Assembly (NCBI GenBank): GCA_025786725.1
Contig: JAHLTZ010000027.1
Span: forward strand, 248,001-312,000
Direction: 5' to 3'
Length of the DNA stretch: 64,000 nt
Source of the DNA: Syncephalis fuscata
Lineage: Eukaryota > Zoopagomycota > Zoopagomycetes > Zoopagales > Piptocephalidaceae
A model generated the notes under the pieces. The model saw nothing but the letters and a program-made list of their open reading frames with translations, was not told the DNA's origin and searched no databases. How positions within the stretch are numbered: position 1 is the stretch's first letter; each line of letters begins with the position of its first letter. Both the position numbers and the translations under genes were made by a program. This document shows positions 1 to 13,036 of this stretch, in pieces.

Positions 1-496
1 CAATTGACAGCGATCGCATACTAGTTCATTGCAGCACTTCCCAACTCGAGGAGACACCGAATGGCATGGTAGATAGTAATCAGTGCTACATTCAAGTGAT
101 CTCTTTAAGCAAAGGCATCATTCTTGACTTCAACCATCCAGTAAAGTTCATGCAACATTCGATTTTAATTCCAGCATATAACTTGGCCGTATTCTATCCG
201 TGTGGCAAATCATCACTAGCTGTTATGTCATTATTGAATGGAGAAATTTTACGTGACATCTACTTGAAAAAACCACTCACGCGTCTTCTTTCCTTCAGCA
301 TCTTGTTGACACGAAAATTGTCAGTCATGATCATAACACTGGGCAGTACTGTATTATTGATGTTTTAACAGGTGATGTAGACATTTATAAATTCCCAGTA
401 TCAGAAATGCAACATTATAGATTTACATTTGGTCACATGCTATTGACGGATAATGATACAGCGCATATTGCAAGTTTTGTACCTGAATTGGATTAA
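1..496 (+). CDS. 3' end of an unidentified protein, possibly WD40/beta-propeller-like (partial)
   Basis: An open frame enters from the left edge and is open to about position 290. The protein-like sequence then continues in another frame to a stop at 494-496. The switch lies at or near a run of six A (266-271); one more A would join the frames, so I read a single coding region with a one-base deletion rather than two genes. The C-terminal part has alternating short hydrophobic strands and polar turns (for example CIIDVLTGDVDIYKFPVSE), as in beta-propeller blades, but I do not recognise a family. The 5' end lies outside the window. Downstream, AT-rich sequence with AATAAA-like motifs leads into the convergent 3' end of the MFS gene. 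Confidence 0.5.
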
Positions 497-782
497 ATTT
501 ATTACATAATTACAATAAAATATCATAATGATATTGGGTATATGGTATAAATCATATGAAATAAAGCATTGCCAATGAAATAATGAATGTAATAGAAAGA
601 AAACATTATAACATATTAATGATAGATGTAATTATAAAAAATAGCAATTCAATACATTTTTAGAGTAGAATAGCAACATTTGCATGTTAAAATATGTAAA
701 TAAATAAAACTACTATTAACTTTATTAATTCTTATTATTATGCTTTCATAAGTAGTATATAGTCTACAGCTTATTGATGCTA

Positions 783-2431
783 TTATTGCTGTTGTCGTTG
801 TCGTCGCTTTCGAAGTGACCACCCCAAACCGATAGCACACAGACAACTAACTATTGTAAAATAAAAAGTATCGCGATAGCAGTAATGGCCAATGCATCCA
901 CCAGGCTGTTCGGTACGTGCATCAAATAGAGCACCAAACATTAAATTAAATAGCTGTCCTCCTACGCCAGTTGCACACGACATCCATCCCCTATGCCATA
1001 AATAACCATGATTGGTATAAGCTATTTCTGCTATACTGCTCTAGTAACTTACCAGTTGCGTCCAAATGTAGATAGACCCCAGTATTCGCTAGTAATGGCG
1101 GTAAAAAGCGTAAAGAGTGCACCATAAGCACTGCCTATAACTAAAGTCACAACAAGCAGCCCCGATGGCGTTGATACAGTGAGTGCCATCAATTGCGCCA
1201 CCATCATTATAATACCCGTGGCTATAATAAATGACAATCGACGAATATTATAATTGCGCTTAGCGTAGTCTGATAATGCTCCAGCAATTAATCGTGCAGA
1301 AAAACTGGCTAAACTAATAAGTGCAACATGCATGCTAGCCGCTAGTTGTAGCTCTCGTTCAGATGGTGGCAGCTTGGCTGGACTGTCAAGCAGCAGTTGA
1401 CGTATTATACCACCAACATTTGTGATATACATAAGACCGGTGCCAGTTAGAATACCCATCATGGACCATAGCTGCCAAAAGTTTCTATCTTGAAATAATG
1501 CATGCATCGAAAGATCATCTGTATCAATAACATGGCAATTATCTGACGAAGAGAGTGCATTATACGCGCTTGACGCATTCAAAAGCAATGGTGCATCGCT
1601 GCTAGCTCGAGGACGATTAGGAAAATGCATACGTTCATGTGTGTCAATAATAGATACAGGCGTTAAAGGCGAATTAGGCGTAGAATGTCCACCACCGCTT
1701 CTTCAGCTTCAGCTATTGGCCCATAATCAAATGGCACTATCTTCAAATTCCATAAAGAAATTAGATTGATACCGCTGCACAGAATTGACAGCATCTTTAG
1801 AAAGCCTAACGTATCAGTTTCACCGCCTTTTTCAACACCATTCTCGATAGAAGAGGGCGCAACAAACCACCAACTATTAATAAACGATAACACGAGAGCA
1901 GATAGGCCAAAAAAACTAATGGGCAAACCAAGCATGCTACCTCGTAAATCGGGTGGAAAGTTACGCGCGGTCGTAGATAGTGCGGCCATACATGCCGATG
2001 ACGAACCAGCTCCAACGAAAATCAAGAAAAAGGCGGCCAGCCAATACGACGAACCAAAGATGCCGGCAAACATCGTTGCTAGACCGTGAAATCCGGCAAA
2101 CATAAATGTCGCAGCCAATAAGCAGCCACTATAGTAATAATCAATTGTTGTTAGCAGTAATAGCTAAAGGGTAAAGGAGGCCTTACAAACTAGCACCATA
2201 ATTGTCAACCAAACCTCCAAATAGCGGCGCACTTAGATAGGTGCCAATATCACCGGCTGAAGCAATAATATTGAGTTGCAAATGAGAGTAACCAAGCTGT
2301 TTGGCAATTGGCGGGCCAAACAGTGGAAAAGCATAGCGAGTACCAGCACTAAGATTACTTAGCATAGCACACACCAACGACACTAATCGCTGTGGCTTTT
2401 CAAAAAGAAAGCGCACAGTACGCGACATCAC
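783..2431 (-). CDS. Major facilitator superfamily transporter (nodulin-like / MCH1-like type)
   Basis: Predicted multi-pass membrane transporter of about 490 residues in three exons: 2187-2431, 1053-2128 and 783-990. The introns (2129-2186 and 991-1052) have GTAAG donors and TAG/AG acceptors. The N-terminal half has the first-helix and loop pattern of nodulin-like MFS proteins (a loop reading GYSHLQLNIIASAGDIGTY, then a PLFGGLVDNYG signature). The C-terminal half has a second set of helices after a hydrophilic loop. Around 1675-1695 the frame must shift by one base for the loop to continue, so exon 2 appears to lack one nucleotide. Substrate is unknown; fungal relatives include monocarboxylate-transporter-like proteins. 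The protein ends in a short basic, glutamine-rich tail. Confidence 0.8.
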
Positions 2432-2819
2432 TGAGGATTGAGTTGCTGTTTCTGTTAGTATGGTTAAACAATAAAGGAATAGTGATTGCTACAAAGGCAA
2501 CAAGCTAATATTGTGGCAGACTTTATAGATAACACAGGTGAATGTACAAAAGGCGCACATGCATAGAAGGAGTAAAGGGAACAGTGGCGATAAAGTGGAA
2601 TGTGATAGTTAACAAGCGAGAATAAGAGGCGGCACCTATATGTGCAAAAGAGTCGGGATGCAGATTTAGCGGATTGGACTGCCATTTTGTAATCGACGCC
2701 ATCTTTCACGCCGAGTGATTGGTACTAATCCAGCAAGTACTTCGACCGTGATACATTCTAGAATTAACCATCGGTTTAGTTAATTATAGATCAGTAACAT
2801 TTATAAAACAAAACAAATA
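2432..2819. other. Intergenic region between MFS transporter and PWWP-like gene
   Basis: About 390 bp separating the start of the MFS gene from the 3' end of the next minus-strand gene. A reading frame at 2464-2709 on the minus strand is open but resembles no protein I recognise and has no splice support. I treat the stretch as the MFS promoter and 5' leader plus the upstream gene's 3' UTR. Confidence 0.5.
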
Positions 2820-4109
2820 CTAACGTTTTTCCGGTCCCCATACGCGTAAATTGGCCTCGGATTCATAATAAGGATGATGTTGGACTTGCTGCTGCTGGCG
2901 ATGATGCTGGTGGTGGTGACGATGACGACGGCGGTGTTCTTGGGTACCAAGTTGGTGGCGATGGGTTAGCTTATCTTGTTTTAAATTAGCTTGAAAAAGC
3001 TCAGATTCACCAAGTAAATCGTAACAGCCAAGACAAAGCAGCGCCGGCACACGGTGGTCAGTTGTTGACTGACAATGAGTACAGGCACTCGATGATAGCT
3101 CGGCAGATAGCGGCGATGTCGTTAATAGTGATGCTGGTAATTGTCCATGAGCTTGATCGTACAATGCAGTTGTTTCGTTCAGTTGTTGTGCTGTATTAGA
3201 AGATGAAGTCGTTTTGGCCGGCAATAGGCCAAGTGTTGTCATCGCTGGTGTAGAAGCAGTGTGGCGTCTGGCCAATGGTACACCACCTACTTTAGAATGA
3301 TGAAAAGCAAATTAATACCAATACCCATTACTATAATGCCATTTGTAAGTTATTTATTGACTAAACTTACCTTGTAATGGCCGTGAATGGGTGGGTGGTG
3401 TTAATTTGCTATTCTTACTTGTAATACTCGATACTGAATGAGCCTATTCATTTAGTTTACCATTAATATTACATAATACCAAACAATAGATTAATTAATT
3501 AATTAATTTACTTACTTTACGGTGTTGTTGTCCATTGGCCTTCGCCGTACTACTTCCTTGACTGGGCCGTTTTGTTTCGGGCTCTCGCTTTACAGCACGT
3601 ATTGCATCTCCCTGAAATACCTTGCGTTCAGTGTCGCGTGCCCAGGTAAATGAGCGCGGCACAATACCCGTTTCCCAGTACAGTGTAGCAAGCTGTACTG
3701 CACGATCCCGCTTGAACTGATTTGAATGCGGTCCACGCAAGTATTCAGTATACGGTGATTTATCCGGCGAGAACGGTACAAGCTCACGTTCATGGACAAC
3801 CGAGCTAATTTGTTGATCGTTAGTATATATATATGCTAGCTGCTCAACTGCCATAACTTACAAGGAGCTATCCTCAAAATAACACACCAAATGCTCGTGT
3901 GCACCTGGCTCTTGTATGTCTGATGTCATTGTTTTGCGAAATACATCAATTTCACTCTCGGGAACCACCTAGATCGCCGAAGGATTAATAAGAATCGCCG
4001 TTATATTCATTGAATCTACCATTGCTGGCCACCAAAAGGGCGCCTCGGAATCATCAGGATCGACAAATACAATCCGACGCTTGGCATTAGAACGTCTAGG
4101 AGCCGCCAT
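2820..4109 (-). CDS. PWWP-like nuclear protein with C-terminal CxxC pair
   Basis: Five-intron model beginning at 4109. Exon 1 ends after a WWPA motif. A 51-nt in-frame intron with GTAGAT donor, CTTATTAAT branch-like site and CTAG acceptor removes an in-frame TAG and joins WWPA to a segment rich in V, E and D. A second intron then yields a strand reading HLVCYFEDSSFSVVHERELV. The order (WWPA, a beta-strand, a YFED/SF turn, an LVPFSP end) is that of a PWWP or Tudor-like chromatin-reader fold. After about 110 residues a low-complexity tail contains a CTHC-x13-CLGC pair that could bind zinc, and a His/Gln/Arg-rich stretch. A role in chromatin binding is inference from the fold; the exact family is not identified. 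Confidence 0.65.
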
Positions 4110-4236
4110 GATTAAGAAAAGTAGAAGAGACGAGAAGTGAATAGGTGTCGGTTTAAATTTGTAGAAATCACTTTGCTGTCAAGTTAAAAAGTAAGACTTG
4201 AGAAAAAGTTTATAAATTATTGTTGGTGTGTGTACT

Positions 4237-4255
4237 TGTGTGTGTGTGTGTGTGT
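4237..4255. repeat. (TG)n microsatellite
   Basis: A run of about nine TG dinucleotides in the short divergent intergenic region between the PWWP-like gene and the complex I subunit gene. Confidence 0.9.
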
Positions 4256-4332
4256 GATAGGAAAGAATAGTTAGGAGTCTCATTTTCACTCTGATCTAAT
4301 CTATTTTCTATACTCTTTTCAGTGCTATTAAC

Positions 4333-4758
4333 ATGAGCAATTACGTGCACGAACGATTCGAGAAAGTGCCAGGACTCGATGAAGTAGATCCAAAGGATTA
4401 TACTGGTAAGTAGAGGTCTAGCGATGTGATTATAGCTGTAAGGCAGTAGATACGTACAAATTAAGAATAAACAGTATAATTAAAGATCTTGTAACTAAAT
4501 GACTAACAGACCGCTATACGTTATAATAATAATAATTTATTAAATAATCTAGCGGTGAATAAGGCACGCGGCCAACATATTCGCGAGGAATGGGTAAAGA
4601 TGATGGAGGCACGTATTGTACGCGAAGAACTTGCAAAGTGCTATCGGACCGAAGGTGTCAATCACTATGAGCAGTGCCGCCATTTGGTCGACCTTTATGG
4701 CAAGCTACGCGATGAAAACCGAGTCAGAGGATTTCTAAAGTCTGAAGTGGAGCATTAA
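4333..4758 (+). CDS. NDUFB10: NADH:ubiquinone oxidoreductase subunit NDUFB10 (PDSW-like)
   Basis: Accessory subunit of mitochondrial complex I in the inner-membrane arm. There are two exons, 4333-4405 and 4553-4758, with a 147-nt intron (GTAAGT...CTAG), giving a 92-residue protein. The C-terminal two thirds is highly charged and matches the family core, in particular the stretch IVREELAKCYRTEGVNHYEQ with its two conserved cysteines, as expected for an intermembrane-space-facing subunit. The length fits the short fungal orthologues. It is divergently arranged with the PWWP-like gene across about 220 bp. No sign of damage. Confidence 0.85.
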
Positions 4759-5613
4759 ACCGTGCCAGATTGATAGTAGCGGCCATTTAAGGAACGGACT
4801 AGTCTAAATACCATGCTATCTCAAATCTACTACTATTATTACTACTTTTGCTGTAATTGATAGTAATTTAATAGTAATTGGTCTACAAATGAATTGGATC
4901 ATTTTTTCCAATAAACAAATTAACCAAATTACATTTTATTGAAACGATATGTTACTACAATTTAGATATATTAATAATAATGATACAAAAGAAGTAGGAT
5001 TAGCAACAAGACAATTCAACCATCAAGGACTGCATTGATAGAAGCAGCAGCAACAGCAGCATGCTGTAATATCACGCTGACATCAAGTGATGTGCAGTTG
5101 TCCCACGTCACTTGACAGGTATTACTATATTTGTATTGATGTACAGTATTCAATAAATAATTTCAATACATCTATTGCTTTGTTTTAATCCTGCCATTCT
5201 TTGTCACTGTCTATTTCTTCGCCTTTAATGCATGCAAGTAGCTGTTCAACTTGATTTGCAGCATTGTTATCGCCATTGTTAGTGCAATTTGAACAAAGCG
5301 GAACAACAAAAATCCGACAGAGGTTTAAAAGTACGCTTGGCTGATAAGGGTGTTCTTTTTATTTCTTCACTCCTTATTTACCGTTCTATTTACTTAATAG
5401 GCACGTATTGTAACATATTCTCTCACCGTCACAGATACGTCCCGCCTTAACCAACACGTTCCCCTAGCTTAACCAGTTGTTGTTTTCTCCTTGTATCTGT
5501 ATTCTTCTCGCACAGCTTTCGTTTCTACCTAGCCTTCTTTTCTATCTACTTCAAACCATTATTCTACTTCAAACCATTGCAACCACTGTATCTTTACTAT
5601 AGTATAATTTAAA
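4759..5613. other. Intergenic region, 3' UTR of NDUFB10 and promoter of PLC-like gene
   Basis: No gene is visible. The sequence is AT-rich with AATAAA-type motifs near 4910 and 5150. From about 5340 the plus strand becomes C/T-rich, ending just before the ATG at 5614, a composition common upstream of fungal start codons. Confidence 0.5.
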
Positions 5614-6811
5614 ATGGTAAATAGTCGGTCACCCTCGGCACAAAATGGACGGCTCTCACTGGTCCGTCTGCTAGTGAGTGTAAGTTTAGGTGTCGCTACA
5701 TTGGTTGCTGGTCTGGTACCGGCAACTTATGCCCAAACAACAGATAGTAGTGCTAGCAATGGCACAGGACAATTGTGTAATGGATACAAAGAACTATGTG
5801 ATCGACAGCTTAACAAGATTTCATTTGTAACAACCCATAATGCATTTGCTGTTGGTAATAATCCAGCTGCAAATCAAGACAACTCAATGGCACTGCAACT
5901 GTCTGATGGCGTACGCAGCTTTATGATTGACGCCCATCAACTGGATCCAAATGTTCCTACTGAAAATATTGAACTGTGCCACACTAGCTGTGCTCTTCTC
6001 GATGCTGGCCCGATGATTGACGGACTCAAAGTGTTTACCAAGTTTATGGATGAAAATCCTCGAGAATTTATTGTAATCTTTATTGAAAACTTTGACAATT
6101 TTAACGGTGCAGTGATGGCCAAGACGTTTGATGCCTCAGGTTTGACCAAATATGCCTATTACAAGAATGCAAGCGATCCTTGGCCTACACTTGGCAGTCT
6201 TATCGATCAAAACAAACGAGTAATGTTCTTATTTGATCGTTTGCAAAATCCAGTAGCTCCCTGGTAAGTAATAGCATTTATTACATTAACAAGAAATTAA
6301 TTGATTGTTGATCATTATCATCATAATGATTATTAGGCAAATGTTGGAATATGATGTTTGTTGGGAAACACCGTATGAAATTCCATATAAAAATCCTCAA
6401 TATACCTGTAACGTTGACCGGCCCAGTGTTAAACCAGCCAACAGTATGTATGTAATGAATCATTTTTTATTTACTACATTCTCGTTTGGTGGATCGGCTA
6501 TTCCCATTCCTAACATCGGGATTGCCCCAACTGTCAATGCCGCTCCATTAGTTGACCATGTTGGCATTTGTAAAACACAACAGAACAATGTTGTGCCAAA
6601 TTTCGTTGCTGTTGACTTTTACGAACAAGGTAGTGTATTTTCAGTTGTCGCTAGTCTCAATGGCCTTAACTACACCGGCAATGGCGGCACTAAGCAATCG
6701 GGTAACGGCAATGCTTCAGATGGAACACGCACCGCTACAACTACACTCTTTGGTACACTCAGCATGGGCATCGCAGCATGTGCAATGCTACATTTCTATT
6801 ATCTAATATGA
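5614..6811 (+). CDS. Secreted, probably GPI-anchored PLC-like phosphodiesterase (PI-PLC X-like TIM barrel)
   Basis: Two exons, 5614-6263 and 6337-6811, with a 73-nt intron, encoding about 375 residues. A signal peptide (hydrophobic core near residues 20-38, ending at an alanine-rich cleavage site before AQTTD) targets it to the secretory pathway. The body has the features of fungal PLC-like phosphodiesterases: FVTTHNAF (conserved HN of the catalytic barrel), a later FMIDAHQLD and a REFIVIFIENF beta-strand. The histidine at THN is present; a canonical second catalytic histidine is less obvious, with LCHTSC the best candidate. The C-terminus is Ser/Thr/Asn-rich and ends in a hydrophobic stretch, as in GPI-anchored wall or plasma-membrane proteins. 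Substrate is unknown; a cell-surface lipid or glycolipid phosphodiesterase is plausible. Confidence 0.8.
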
Positions 6812-8341
6812 TCAAATATCTAAATTATATTAAAACTTAACTCTTACGGATATATATATAACACTTTACTGGATAATAAAAGAAAATTATTATTATTTAA
6901 TTTATTAAAGTCTTAGTTATCACAAATACAAACAGTAGACTCTGATATAATTAAGCTAATAACTATACTAATCTATAATATGCTGTGTGTCAAGTAGCAT
7001 TATTAAACAATTTATTTTTTAGTAACAAGTTGTTAACAATTTATTGTAACTTGCTGATCAAATAGAACAAAAATAAAAATAGTTTTGAATAGAGGAAGGC
7101 TAGGCGAATATAGAATAAAATGAGAATTATTTAGGCGAATACAGAATATATGTGTACTGGATATATGCATACTGGATAATGAATCTACAATAATGAGTAT
7201 TTGATCACTGATGTCACTCACCACTCACCATCATGTTCAATAGATTGGGCGTTATTAAATATAGTCATTCGAGCACCAGCTCACATTATGATTTGCCAAT
7301 AGTTTGTTTAATATTAGCTTAATAGTTTTAATACAAGTGATACAATTAATTAATTAATATTATTGTTTAAATAGACTATCTGGCTGTATTTATGTTGGAT
7401 GCAACTAATTGGAATATGCTAATATCTGGAAAAGTAAAGACTGTTTTTTAATTACTAAAATAGATAATAGGTATGCCAGTATGTTGATGCAGAATCAACG
7501 ACTAAACAATGTGCTGGGCATAGGAAATCTTGCCAATTCAATGAAAAACGCTTTGTTGTTTATTATGCATCATCAATATGTTATTAAACATTATTCAATT
7601 TCAATAATGAAAAACAAATTTAATTCATTGCTTGTATAAAGAATGAGTACGTGAATCGATAACAAAGCAAACACTACGATAAACTAGACAAAGTAGAAGA
7701 AAGAGAGAGGGTATAAACAGTCTAGTCTAGCATGTGCATCGCTATGTACCAGAACGCTAACGCTAATAGAAACAGTTGACAGCGACGTCAACGACGACAA
7801 ACTATCGTCGATCAACGATGATAAGTAAAAGTCGGATCATTGCATCAAAGAGAAGCAATTGATGATAGTATCTATTGTACAATTCAGACGGAATACTATA
7901 CAATAGAGCTTTATCGATCAATAAAATGAGCAAACTTTCAATAGATAGATATGAATAAAGAAGGTCTTGTTCTATACTTGTTCGCTAGGAATAAGCGTAG
8001 TAGAAGAAAAAGAACAGAAACAACGGTAATTCAAAATAGTAATAGTGATAAAGAAACATAGATAATACAGTGAAAACGAGTGTTATCATGTCTATTATCT
8101 AGGTTAGTTTAAGAAAAAAGAAAGAAAGACAATAAAAATAATATGCACAAACCATCCATGGTATTATTAATAATACTATCATAAAAGTAATATTAGTAAT
8201 ATCATATAAATGATGGCAAGTAAAAAAAACACACAAGCACACACGAATAGACAAATAAACAACAAAAAAAGGTAAATAAATGGGAATGATGCAAATGCTA
8301 ATAGAATGTTAATGAAAACAATGACAATGTCATAGTAAGAA
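6812..8341. other. Gene-free region between convergent genes
   Basis: About 1.5 kb with no convincing gene. It contains a terminal-repeat relic (7160-7272, annotated separately). From about 7640 it holds a purine-rich stretch with many GAAA/AAAG tracts. Reading frames here (such as 7409-7639) are short and not protein-like. Confidence 0.5.
7160..7272. repeat. Solo copy of the terminal inverted repeat of the 57.4-58.2 kb element
   Basis: This segment is clearly similar, over about 110 bp, to the right terminal repeat at 58126-58242: both run from GCATACTGGA.AAT through ATGAGTATTTGAT, ATGTCACTCACCAC and ATTGG.GTTATTAAA to AGTCATT. No internal part of the element or second terminal repeat lies next to it, so it is a solo or truncated relic. 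Confidence 0.75.
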
Positions 8342-9745
8342 TTAAAAACGTTTAAAGAATGGATGTCGAAGTGCTTTTACAATAGTCATACGAGTTGAAT
8401 CATCCTTATCAAGTAGTTGACAAAGTAAATCCTTGGCTAAATAGTGTATAGATTAGCTATATGTAGCATAGTATTAAAAATAACAATATGCTTACCTTCA
8501 CATGAAATGTTGAGATGCTTAGGAAATACTAAACGCTGTCGATGTACAGGATAATCGGGATTAAACGGGAAATGACCAGTTAAACTATTATACGCAAGTT
8601 AGTCTATAGTTCAGTAGATATGACGTTCTATAATCTACTTACCAAGCATAAATCATGACGCCAAATGACCAGGCATCGGCCTTTCGATAATCGATTAGAC
8701 GGCTTGTTACAAAGGCTTCAACTTCTGGCGCCATGTAGCCAGGTGTGCCCATGATATCATGGCCAGTTTCATGGTTACAGAAGGCGGTAAATTCGAGATC
8801 CGTTAAACGTAATTCAATTTGACCATCATCACGACGTAGAACAAGTACATTATCGAGCTGCAAGAATAGTGCAGTGTAGTATCAGTATCCATAGAAGGGT
8901 AGACAAACAAATACCTACCTTGATATCGCGGTGAGCATAACCAAGTCGATGAGTGTGGGCGAGTCCTTTGGCCACTGGACGTAGCATACGTTTCAATTGC
9001 TTTTCACAAATCGGTTTATGATTATCGGCAGCAATATGATCGTATAACGATCCATCAGCCACATCCATAATGTAATAGATGCTACGTGGTGTTTCAAATA
9101 CTTCACGCATATGGAGAAATCCCTCCTACAGTAATAATAATAATAATAATGATAGTTATAAGCAAATTTGATAGCTTTATTAACACTTACCAAATGTGAT
9201 AGCTTGCGATCCATCCACATTTCATGTCGAAGGGCACGATTGTAGATTTGCTGTTGTGGTGTATATTGAAGGCATCCGCCAATGACGGAGAATGCTTTGC
9301 GGTAGCGCTTAAGAGCAATAAAGACATCTTGTTGCAAGTCGTATCCAAGTCGTACTCCGCCGTTACGTCCACTGCCCAGCACACTATTTAATATTAAATA
9401 GCGGTGGGTTAGACGACGGCCTTGCTTAACCAATGCACAGCGGAACTAATAAAGATATACTGGTTAGTAAAATGTCACAATAGTTATCTATTAATTTACC
9501 TCGGCTAATGTTTCGGAGTCTTCGCGAATCAGCTCAAGCATATCGCGTACATCAGAGTTACTGTGAGACGTGATATAATCAGCCAGTTGTGGTTTATCGG
9601 CGTAATTGGATTCATAAGTAGAACGAGCGGAGGAGCTGGACGACGACGACGACGAGGAAGCAGAGGACGACTTTGAACGGGAAAGTAGCTTTTTAGCCAT
9701 CGTTTCTTCCCATTGGACGGCACCAGTTGTGTTTATAGCGGGCAT
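8342..9745 (-). CDS. Serine/threonine protein kinase with a DLE motif in place of DFG
   Basis: Six exons (9500-9745, 9191-9445, 8919-9125, 8643-8857, 8496-8584, 8342-8436) with GT-AG introns of about 50-65 nt. The N-terminus (about 80 residues) is a Ser-rich linker with a run of consecutive serines. The kinase domain follows: glycine loop GSGRNGG, ATP-site lysine in ALKRY, catalytic loop HRDIKLDNVL, APE region GYMAPEVE, and a DAWSFGVMIYACLTG segment of subdomain IX. The magnesium-binding motif reads DLE, not DFG: the aspartate is kept but the FG pair is not, which is rare in active kinases. Upstream lies a gene-free region of 3.6 kb, suggesting complex regulation. The substrate pathway cannot be assigned. 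Confidence 0.85.
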
Positions 9746-12700
9746 ATTGCTTATTCCTCTATAATGCCGTTGGAAAACTAGCAATAGAATAGATGGAAAT
9801 TTGGTAATCAATAGATCGATCGATCGATCAAATCAATCAATGAACCAATGGAGAGTAAATGGATTGGTTAGTTAATTCCGTTATAACAGGCCAAATCAAT
9901 AATAACAGAATAAAAGCAATGACTACCAGCGTATCTCTAATTGCGTGCAAAATGTTGTTGTTGTTATTGCAAAATGGTGTAGTGTTTGTGTGTATGTGTG
10001 TGCGTGTATTTGAATACGGTATGTAGATAAACCGTAGCGCAAAATATATGAAAAAGAAGACCGTTAAAAATAAAAGGGGGACGCGTCGAATGGAGCTGAC
10101 CGGCAGTTATTTGCAGTGTCGCGGAGTGGCCGCGGTAACAGCATATGCAAGTCGCGCGTGGAACAGACAGGAACGTTAACCACTAAGAATCAAGCTGGCC
10201 ACCGAGTCCAATCATCAAATGAATAAGGCAAATAAAAAAGTCACAATTTTCTTTGTGTGTTTGTTGTAGTGGTGGCAATGGCCAGGCAATGGTTACTACT
10301 CTGTGGCTGCAGGTAACAATAACGAATGCACTGCCACGAGGGAAAGATAGTCCACGTGATAAACAGGCAAGTCAATCAAGTCGTAGAAAGAATAAATAAA
10401 GCAAATGTAATTAAGTAGTGTCTGTGCGAAGAATCTCCCTGTATCGATATCATTGACAAATGGAAAATAATAACCAAGGTGTAAAGGAAAGGAGACTTGG
10501 CCAATAATTCATTGGACAACGATAGGGACGGTCGATGTAAACGAAGTACAAATGGCTGCGAGGGTCCGTATGCACAAATACAGATCGGCAATAGCCAAAC
10601 AATAAATGGGTCGGGTAAGGTAGTAGATTAATGTTCAGCGTCAAGTTGAGGATTAATGTATAGACAACCACGATGGAGAATAGTAGTAAAAACAATATGG
10701 TAGAGCAAGAGCGGTTGCAACTGAATGTTGTAAACGTGGATAGGTTAAATGGCGAATATCAACATGTGAATACAAGATACAGTAATTGTTCAAAGGTGAT
10801 ACAGTAGAGATGGTCGATACATCAGGGTGTATGAATAGAGAAAACTGAAGAGATGGGAGCCTTTGACGAAACAAAAGTACCACCTTAGCAATTGTACTAA
10901 TAAAGCAAGCGAGCAGCAAGTAAACGAGCGAACAAGCGAATCATCGAAGGCAAGCGAGCGAACGAGCAATGAGTGGCTCGCCCCGCAAGCCCCTTTTTTT
11001 CACTTAGAATAGGCCGTCTTCCATCCTTTGTTGCATTCAAAAGTGGACCAATCGATGACATTTAAATTGATAGGAAGGATGTTGATAGGCCATCGACGAC
11101 TTGTTTTACTTGGCTGTCGACATCAGTATGACATCGTACACGTCACTGGTTTATTCGTTCGGCGACAAACGACGGGTGTATGACGGAGAGAGAGCACGAA
11201 AGGAGCAAATGCGCGCAAATATTGCTAGAATAGCTACTTACTAGACATGTTGGTATCACAATTAATTGATGAAATGAAAGCAACCAATGACGAATACGGT
11301 GACAATCAATTGAACGAACGAGAGGGCGAGAGCAAGTGTAATGCCAATAATCGAGACTAAATGAAGCAATAAACTGCCTTTGCGGATATCTGTGTAACCA
11401 GCACTACACCAAATATTACAAGTATTCAAAGGGAGAGAGCAAAGATAGATCGATAATCAACAGTCAAGTATATGAAGTGTCGAACCAGTCGTTAACTTCG
11501 GTAAAATAGAATGGGCACTAATCGGAGAATAGAAAAAAAGTTCGAATCTACTATGGTATCGGTAAAGGATGTTTGTAAATCAATAGTAGTAAGGGTAGTA
11601 ATTCAACGAATCAACGTTGGATAGGCAATGGTAACGAGGATGATAATAGAAATGTGCTGGTAGCTACAGTGTGGAAATGTTGCCACTTTATATAAATAAA
11701 TAACAGGTGTGGGGTGTTGTTATAGCTGGATTGCAGGTTGTTTACAAAGTCAAACAAAATGACGAAGGTAACAATGTGGAGTAGAGAAATACATGCGAGA
11801 ATACAATTAACAACACAAAGAAACAACGTGACCATGTTAGAGACATGCAGTTGCATAAACATAAGAAAACAGACCTTTTAGTTCAATAGAAACTATTAAC
11901 AACAATGTCAGGGACAATAGACAAAGAAAAAACGCATGCAAATGGTCTATGCGTATTGTTTAAGTGGCAAAGCAATGGGGCGCATGCAATTAAGTTGTTA
12001 TCAAATACCGTCTATTTTGTTACAAGTCTACACACTTAATACAGCATGTTGTCTTTAAATTTGCTATAGTGGTATTTTCACGTGGATCTCGTGTATAGAG
12101 AGATATGGTAGGGAAATAAGTAGATGGCATGCTTGATTGAAAGCACATGGCCAATCAATCCATAAGACAGTATTCAGTAAAAATAGCTCACGCGCATGAA
12201 TGTATTGCTAAACAGAAAGTTGTACAAGTACTACCACACTTGGTAGCCTGGCCTGTTCAATCATTCAACTGTAGCAACCCCCCTACGATGCAGATAACGA
12301 ACAACTGTCTATCGATTGTGATACATGTTGTCTCTGCCATGCCAGGAGAGTCTTGGTGCGCAATTGATAGGAGTTACTTACCCATACAAATAGGGATATT
12401 GGTTCTCCAAGCTGCGAAAATGTGGGGCAGTATCACTCCACACTATCGGCCGATATAGACAAATAAAGTGTGTATAATAAGAAATAAGTTAACAAAATAG
12501 CGTAAATAATAAAGCAAAGACAAGAATAATCGTATATACGGGTAACTGGTAGTAATTACGGAATAGTTACAGTAATTAATAAGGATTAGTTATAGAACGT
12601 AGCGTAAAATAGAGCAAAAAACATAAAGCGTAATAATATATAGCAAGGTAAAATCGGAGTTTACGGCGGAGTTGTAACGTAGACCAATTAAAATGGTGGA

Positions 12701-13005
12701 GCGGATAATAGTATTTGGATACACTAGGTCATAAACGCGCAATAACAATAGTCGTATACAGCGTTGATACTATTAGTGCTACGTCGTGAATTACAAGAAC
12801 AAAGAATGAGTTTCAAGGAATAAAGAGGGTGTGGATAAGGTTTTGAGAGGATTAAGTGGTGGTTGTGGAGTGGCAAATAAAGTGCGTATTGCGAAGAAAG
12901 AAGGAAAAAAAGATAAGCTAGGCGAGTGTTGCTGTGGATATTTGGAGAAAAGAAGAATAAAATGAAAAGTGAATAAGTGTGTGCAAATAGATAAGTGTAG
13001 ATAGA

Positions 13006-13036
<31 letters not shown>

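Noticed and set aside
3959-4020. In-frame TAG in the PWWP-like gene as a true stop
   Set aside because: The TAG is the end of a 51-nt sequence with GTAGAT donor, branch-like site and CTAG acceptor; removing it joins the fold's two strands in frame.
10376-11862. Open minus-strand frames of 70-90 codons upstream of the kinase gene
   Set aside because: Overlapping frames in pyrimidine-rich sequence, with low-complexity products, no introns fitting and no recognisable domain.
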